This document shows, piece by piece, positions 59,216-64,000 of a stretch of 64,000 nucleotides of DNA (positions within the stretch are counted from its first letter, which is position 1; each line of letters starts with the position of its first letter). A model generated the notes under the pieces. It made no database searches, was not told the DNA's origin, and worked only from the letters and a program-made list of their open reading frames with translations. The DNA is from Pseudomonas sp. TH31 (GTDB taxonomy: Bacteria; Pseudomonadota; Gammaproteobacteria; Pseudomonadales; Pseudomonadaceae). The DNA lies in contig NZ_JAEKEZ010000005.1 of the NCBI RefSeq assembly GCF_016650815.1, positions 69,501 to 133,500 on the forward strand, given 5' to 3'. Made by a program: the position numbers and the translations under genes.

Positions 59216-61161
59216 ATGCGCCTGAAGCTGCTGACCAACCTCAATACCCTCCTGCTCGTTGCCGTGTGCGTCGCCCTCGGTGCCACGCTGTGGTGGTCGC
59301 AAAAAGCCCTGGAGCGGCCCTATCTGTTGATGGAGCGCTACCTGGGTCTGTCCCAGCAATTTCAAAATCAAGTGGCGCGTAACGTCGAGGATTATCTGTC
59401 CAGCGGCGACGCCCTGCGCTTGAGCAGCGCCAGCCAGGCCATCGACGGCCTGCAAGAAGAACTCACTGAACTGCCCCCGGCACTGGCCGAGACCTTGCGC
59501 CCGAGCCTGTCCAGTCTCGAAGATTTCAGCAAGACCGAGCTGCTGGCCGCCGGCAAACTCGCCGGCGATCCGCAGGCGCTGTTGCTCCAGGCCGAACGGG
59601 AGTTGGGCGCCAGCCTCGATCAGCTCAGCCAATACGCCAGCGCAAACGCAACCTATTTGACACCGTTGCTCGCTGCCTCCCAGCACCTGGGCAAACTGTC
59701 CCTGGCCCGGACAAACTGGTCAGCAGCGGCCGCAGCGAACTGGCCGCCGATGTTGAGCGAGAAGTCGCCAGCATCCGCGCCCAAGCGACGCAACTGGATG
59801 CCTTGCCGCTGCTCGGCGTGACCGCCAGCACGGCATCGAGCACCGACGATTTCGCCTCGATGATGGGCCTGGAGAACACCGAAAAAGCCGCGACCGAAGA
59901 TGCCGGGGTCGGTTTCAAGCGCGAACTCGACAGCCTGCTCACGCGCTATCCGGCTGAACTGGCGCGCACCCGCGATCAAATCCAGAAGCGCGCCGACCTG
60001 AGTGCCGCGACACACCTGAAAATCACCGCGGTGCAACAGGCCATCGCCGGGCTGGAACCGGTGGTGCGTGCCCAACACGGGCAGATCCAGGGCGAAGTTC
60101 GACTGATGCAGGGACTGATGATCGGCCTGATTCTGCTGATCGCGCTGCTGATCGACACCTTGCAGCGACGCCTGGCCCGAACCCTGACCAACCTGGCACC
60201 CGCGCTGTCGACCTGGGCCGAGGGCGACTTCAGCCAGGACATTCAGCTGGGCAAGACCAACCGCGAACTGCATGACATTCAAGCTTCGCTGAATCGCTTG
60301 CGGGCGTACCTGGTGGATTTGGTGGGGACCATTCGCCTCAACGCTGAACAGGTTGCCGGCAGCAGCCGCACATTGGCCGAGCTGAGTAACGACTTGCACA
60401 GCGGCGCCGAGCATCAGGCCGGCGACACGGCATTGATCCGCGACTCTCTCGGTGAGCTGGAAGCGACGATTCAACAAGTGGCCGGCGATGCCAGCCAGGC
60501 TGCCGACGCCAGTCGCAACGCCGGGCTGGCGGTGGAACATGGCCAGAAAGTCATCGGTTTGAGCCTCACCGGGCTGCATGCGTTGGTGGGCGAAGTCCAA
60601 GGCAACGCGCAGATGATCGAACACCTGGCCGAAGAGTCAGCGACCATCGGCGGCGTGCTGACGGTGATCCGTTCGATTGCCGACCAGACGAACCTGCTGG
60701 CCCTGAACGCCGCCATCGAAGCCGCCCGCGCCGGGGAAATGGGCCGAGGTTTTGCGGTGGTGGCTGAAGAAGTGCGCTCATTGGCGCAACGTACCGCCGG
60801 CGCCACGGCCGAGATCCAGACCTTGATCGCCGGCCTGCAAACCGCGGCACGGCAATCGGTGGAAGGCATGCGCGCCCAGGTCGAGCACGCCGAAGCCACG
60901 GCCAATCAGGCACAAGACGCAGATGGCGCGCTGGATAAAATTGTCGGGGCGATCCAGACCATTGCCGACACGGCGGTGCGCATTGCCGATGTCACGGCCC
61001 AGCAAAGCGGTGCCGTCAGCGAGATCCGTGATCACAGTGAGCGGATTCACCAGTTGGGCGGGGATAACTTGTTGCGTATTGGCCAGGGGCGTGAGCAAGG
61101 GGAGCATTTGTTGGTGCTGGGTGGGCGACTGCATACAGCCGTCCAGGCCTTCCGCGTCTGA
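59216..61161 (+). pseudogene. Methyl-accepting chemotaxis protein with a single-base frameshift
   Basis: The first frame (MRLKLLTNLNTLLLVAVCVA) contains TM1 and the start of a helical periplasmic domain and breaks at about 59709. One missing G (CGGACAAA for CGGGACAAA) restores [20 protein letters not shown] and joins it to the rest. That includes TM2 ([20 protein letters not shown]), a HAMP-like region and the tip [20 protein letters not shown]. Repaired length is 648 residues. The periplasmic domain is a four-helix bundle of unknown ligand. Repair restores CCCGGG. Confidence 0.86.
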
Positions 61162-61197
61162 CAGAACCCCCATTTCTCCGGCCCCCATCACAATCCG

Positions 61198-61301
61198 CCG
61201 TAGGAGCTGCCGAAGGCTGCGATCTTTTGATCCTGATTTTGGCCGACTATTACATGGCCGAAGATCAAAGGATCGCAGCCTTCGGCAGCTCCTACGGGGT
61301 C
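61198..61301. repeat. REP pair (inverted)
   Basis: GTAGGAGCTGCCGAAGGC and GCCTTCGGCAGCTCCTAC arms with a loop of about 50 bases, between the chemoreceptor and dsbD genes. Confidence 0.8.
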
Positions 61302-61370
61302 GGGGTCGGCGTAGACGCATACGTTGCGCACTCAGCTATCATGCCCCCACTTCCGATACGCGAGATTGTC

Positions 61371-63134
61371 ATGCGCCGTTTGCTCTGCCTGCTGCTTTTA
61401 GTGCTCGCCCTGCCGGCCTCCGCCACCGGGTTGCTGGACAGTCGGCCCAGTTCCACGCTGGGTTCGATCAATAACAGCGCCGACTTCCTGCCGGTGCGCG
61501 AAGCCTTTCAATTAAGCCTGGTAGAAAGCACGCCACAGTCGATCAAGCTGCGTTTCGTCGCCACCGAGGGCTACTACCTCTACCGTCACCGCTTCCAGTT
61601 CCGCGCCGATCCGGCCGATGTCGGCCTGGGCGCAGCGCAACTGCCCGACGGTGAAAAGAAGCACGATGAGTACTTCGGCGATGTCGAGGTTTACCACGGG
61701 ATTCTCGATGTCGAGTTGCCGCGCACCCATCAACGCGCGTTCACCCTGGCGGTGACCTACCAGGGCTGCGCCGACCAAGGCCTGTGCTATCCGCCTGAAA
61801 CCGAGCAATTGAGCATCGACGGCAGCGACATGGCTGTCGCCGACAAGGTCACCGCTGCGACGGCGAACTGGAGCTGGCGCGAACTGGCGCTGTTCTTCCT
61901 CGCCGGTATCGGCCTGACGTTTACCCCCTGCGTATTGCCGATGCTGCCGATCCTCTCCGGCGTCGTGTTGCGCGGCCAGGTTGGCGGGGCGCGTGGTTTC
62001 AACCTTTCCCTGGCTTACGTGCTGTCCATGGCGGCCTGCTTCGCTCTGCTCGGCGCGTTGATGGGCATGTTCGGCGCGCAGCTCAATCTTCAGGCACGCC
62101 TGCAATCGGCCTGGGTTCTGGTGCCGTTCGCGACGTTTTTTGCGGTGTTTGCGCTGGCGATGTTTGGGGTGTTCGAACTCAAGCTGCCCAACGCCATCAG
62201 CCATCGACTGCACCACATCGCCGGGCGCACCGAAGGTGGTTCACTGTGGGGCGCTGCGGTGTTGGGCGTGGTGTCCAGCCTGCTGGTTTCACCCTGTGTG
62301 TCGGCGCCACTGGCCGGGGCCCTGCTGTACATCAGTGCCAGCGGCGATGCCTTGGGCGGCGGGCTGAAACTGTTCTTGCTCGGCCTGGGCATGGGCACGC
62401 CGCTGTTGCTGGTGGCGACTGGCGGCGCGGCGTGGTTGCCGAAAAGCGGCCCGTGGCTGGTCTATGTGAAAAACGCCATTGGCGTGCTGCTGCTCGCGCT
62501 GGCGATCGGTCTTCTGAGCCGCGTACTGCCGGGCCAGGTGACGTTGTTGCTGGTCGGCTTGTTGTGGGGCGGCGTCGGCTTGTTTCTCGGCGCGCTGGAG
62601 TTTGTGTATAAACCACCGAGAAAACGTCTTGGCCAATTGCTCGGCCTGTTCCTGCTGTTTTATGCGATGGCCTGCTGGTACGGCGCTTTCAGCGGACAGA
62701 GCGACCTGCTGAACCCACTCGGCAGAACCACCGTCGTTGCCACCGGCAATCCGCTGCAAAACACCAGCACCTGGCAAACCGTCAGCACCCCGGCCGACCT
62801 CGACCGCGTCCTCGCCGACGCCAAAACCTCGGGCAACCCGCTGCTGCTGGACTGGTACGCCGACTGGTGCATCAGTTGCAAGGTCATCGAACACGAAGTG
62901 CTTAACGACGCCAAAGTCGTCGAACGGCTCAAGGGTTATCGGCTGATCCGCTTCGACATCACCGCGAGCAATGCCGAACAGCGCACCCTGCTCGACCGGT
63001 ACAAGCTCTTCGGTCCGCCCGCGCTGATGTTTTTCGGCAAGGACGGCATCGAACGTGCCGATGTGCGGGTGATTGGCGAGATCAATGCGGCCGACTTCGC
63101 CGAACGTGTTGCGAAAGCAAATGACCGGATTTAA
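61371..63134 (+). CDS. dsbD: Thiol:disulfide interchange protein DsbD
   Basis: A 587-residue membrane reductase. It has a signal peptide (LLLLVLALPASA) and a periplasmic alpha domain with CADQGLCYPP. The eight-helix beta domain has redox Cys in FTPCVLPMLPI and SPCVSAPLAGAL. The C-terminal thioredoxin-like gamma domain has ADWCISCK. Electrons pass from cytoplasmic thioredoxin to periplasmic partners. The start at 61371 is chosen over an ATG 30 bases upstream. Confidence 0.94.
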   Translation: MRRLLCLLLLVLALPASATGLLDSRPSSTLGSINNSADFLPVREAFQLSLVESTPQSIKLRFVATEGYYLYRHRFQFRADPADVGLGAAQLPDGEKKHDEYFGDVEVYHGILDVELPRTHQRAFTLAVTYQGCADQGLCYPPETEQLSIDGSDMAVADKVTAATANWSWRELALFFLAGIGLTFTPCVLPMLPILSGVVLRGQVGGARGFNLSLAYVLSMAACFALLGALMGMFGAQLNLQARLQSAWVLVPFATFFAVFALAMFGVFELKLPNAISHRLHHIAGRTEGGSLWGAAVLGVVSSLLVSPCVSAPLAGALLYISASGDALGGGLKLFLLGLGMGTPLLLVATGGAAWLPKSGPWLVYVKNAIGVLLLALAIGLLSRVLPGQVTLLLVGLLWGGVGLFLGALEFVYKPPRKRLGQLLGLFLLFYAMACWYGAFSGQSDLLNPLGRTTVVATGNPLQNTSTWQTVSTPADLDRVLADAKTSGNPLLLDWYADWCISCKVIEHEVLNDAKVVERLKGYRLIRFDITASNAEQRTLLDRYKLFGPPALMFFGKDGIERADVRVIGEINAADFAERVAKANDRI

Positions 63135-63265
63135 TCACTCGGTCACAAATTTCGCGCAAACATCGGCCATCGTGCTGGCTATTGCATAGAACTGGACAGT
63201 CACAAAGGCTTTGCGGCATAGTCGCCGGGTTCTGACAATTGCACACGGATAACAAGGAACAGCAG

Positions 63266-63718
63266 ATGGCGACGCTACTGGTTCTGCACGGACCCAACCT
63301 GAACTTGCTCGGCACCCGCGAACCGGGCACCTATGGCGCTACGACACTGGCGCAGATCAACCAGGACCTGGAACGCCGTGCCCGTGAAGCCGGCCATCAT
63401 TTGCTGCACCTGCAAAGCAACGCCGAGTATGAATTGATCGACCGCATCCACGCCGCACGCGGCGAAGGTGTGGACTTCATTTTGATCAACCCAGCAGCTT
63501 TTACGCACACAAGTGTCGCATTACGTGACGCGCTGCTGGCGGTGAGCATCCCATTCATCGAAGTGCATTTGTCTAACGTGCACAAACGCGAACCTTTCCG
63601 CCATCACTCTTACTTCTCCGATGTAGCGGTGGGAGTGATCTGCGGCCTTGGCGCCAGCGGTTATCGACTGGCCCTGGAGGCTGCCCTGGAACAGCTTGAA
63701 AGACAGGCAACAGCTTGA
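63266..63718 (+). CDS. aroQ: Type II 3-dehydroquinate dehydratase AroQ
   Basis: A 150-residue dodecameric dehydratase of the shikimate pathway. Motifs are [17 protein letters not shown] (catalytic Tyr), [17 protein letters not shown] (Asn), and [17 protein letters not shown] (catalytic His and Arg). It is immediately upstream of accB, the usual Pseudomonas order. A ribosome site AAGGAAC precedes it. Confidence 0.96.
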   Translation: MATLLVLHGPNLNLLGTREPGTYGATTLAQINQDLERRAREAGHHLLHLQSNAEYELIDRIHAARGEGVDFILINPAAFTHTSVALRDALLAVSIPFIEVHLSNVHKREPFRHHSYFSDVAVGVICGLGASGYRLALEAALEQLERQATA

Positions 63719-63764
63719 ACAACAAGCGTTACGCCCCTGACCGACCCTTGGGAGTTGATGATTC

Positions 63765-64000
63765 ATGGATATCCGTAAAGTTAAGAAACTAATCGAATTG
63801 CTGGAAGAGTCCGGCATCGACGAGCTCGAGATCAAGGAAGGCGAAGAGTCCGTACGCATCAGCCGTCACAGCAAGACCCCGGCTCAGCAGTACTACGCTC
63901 CGGCTCCGATGCACGCTCCGGCGCCTGCGCCTGTTGCTGCAGCTCCCGTTGCTGCCGCACCTGCTGCTCCGGCCGCACCGGTTCTGAATGGCACCGTTGC
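63765..64000 (+). CDS. accB: Biotin carboxyl carrier protein of acetyl-CoA carboxylase (3' end outside window)
   Basis: It begins [20 protein letters not shown], then [12 protein letters not shown] and a Pro/Ala-rich linker ([19 protein letters not shown]). The biotinyl domain (MKM motif) lies beyond the window. GGGAG precedes the start by about ten bases. In the genus accC follows, and the carrier is biotinylated for fatty-acid synthesis. Confidence 0.95.
   Translation, partial: MDIRKVKKLIELLEESGIDELEIKEGEESVRISRHSKTPAQQYYAPAPMHAPAPAPVAAAPVAAAPAAPAAPVLNGTV

Overview
The window is a chromosomal segment of a Pseudomonas, most likely of the P. fluorescens group. The evidence is the high GC content, the gene order typical of the genus (aroQ-accB; speA beside a SUI1 gene; CopZ/CopA/CueR copper genes; an flp/rcp/tad locus with a PprA/PprB-like pair) and the many intergenic hairpins ending GTAGGAGC or GTGGGAGC, which look like fluorescens-type REP/REPIN elements. 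No rRNA, tRNA, insertion sequence, CRISPR array or prophage was recognised.

Layout. 1-2960: AT-richer accessory DNA with a HamA/HamB (Hachiman-type) anti-phage pair. It abuts a CaCA antiporter gene that is cut off at 2961. 3400-6750: a purine-related group (BMP-family binding protein, 2OG-Fe(II) oxygenase, adenosine/adenine deaminase). 6830-11960: an MFS transporter, an ArsR-like regulator, a frameshifted LysR regulator, a small monooxygenase and a quinone-oxidoreductase-like dehydrogenase. 11970-15340: two tandem REPIN arrays (periods 145 and about 137 bp) around a 56-residue protein gene and a frameshifted Bcr/CflA transporter. 15350-19050: copper homeostasis genes with two CueR-type operators. 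19000-28500: MFS transporter, RIO kinase, chemoreceptor, AraC regulator, and a thiolase / FabG-like / MaoC-like group for acyl-CoA metabolism. 28640-44220: a Tad (Flp) pilus locus with its own two-component regulators, prepilin peptidase, TadE and TadG. 44330-52280: a third REPIN array, paired DUF4136 lipoproteins, cmoM, a MazG-like gene, a MATE transporter, a lipobox hydrolase, a DUF4123 gene and an orphan vgrG. 52500-64000: speA, SUI1, Nudix, DUF2333, a REC-REC-GGDEF protein, a second chemoreceptor, dsbD, aroQ and the start of accB.

The points most worth a second look are these. (1) The Hachiman pair sits against the truncated antiporter gene. (2) The Tad locus is partly eroded: the RcpA/CpaC gene keeps its N-terminal domain and tail but no secretin domain, and tadD appears fused to the end of a DUF3613 gene by deletion. 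(3) There are four regular tandem arrays of REP hairpins or half-hairpins with periods 145, 137, 72 and 135 bp; the 72-bp one is open in all three forward frames. (4) Short 6-8 bp tandem repeats sit in or beside REP hairpins at three places. (5) Eight otherwise intact genes each carry a single-base frameshift at a G/C run. Seven are deletions, and four of those restore a CCCGGG hexamer when repaired, so a systematic sequencing error is more likely than gene death.
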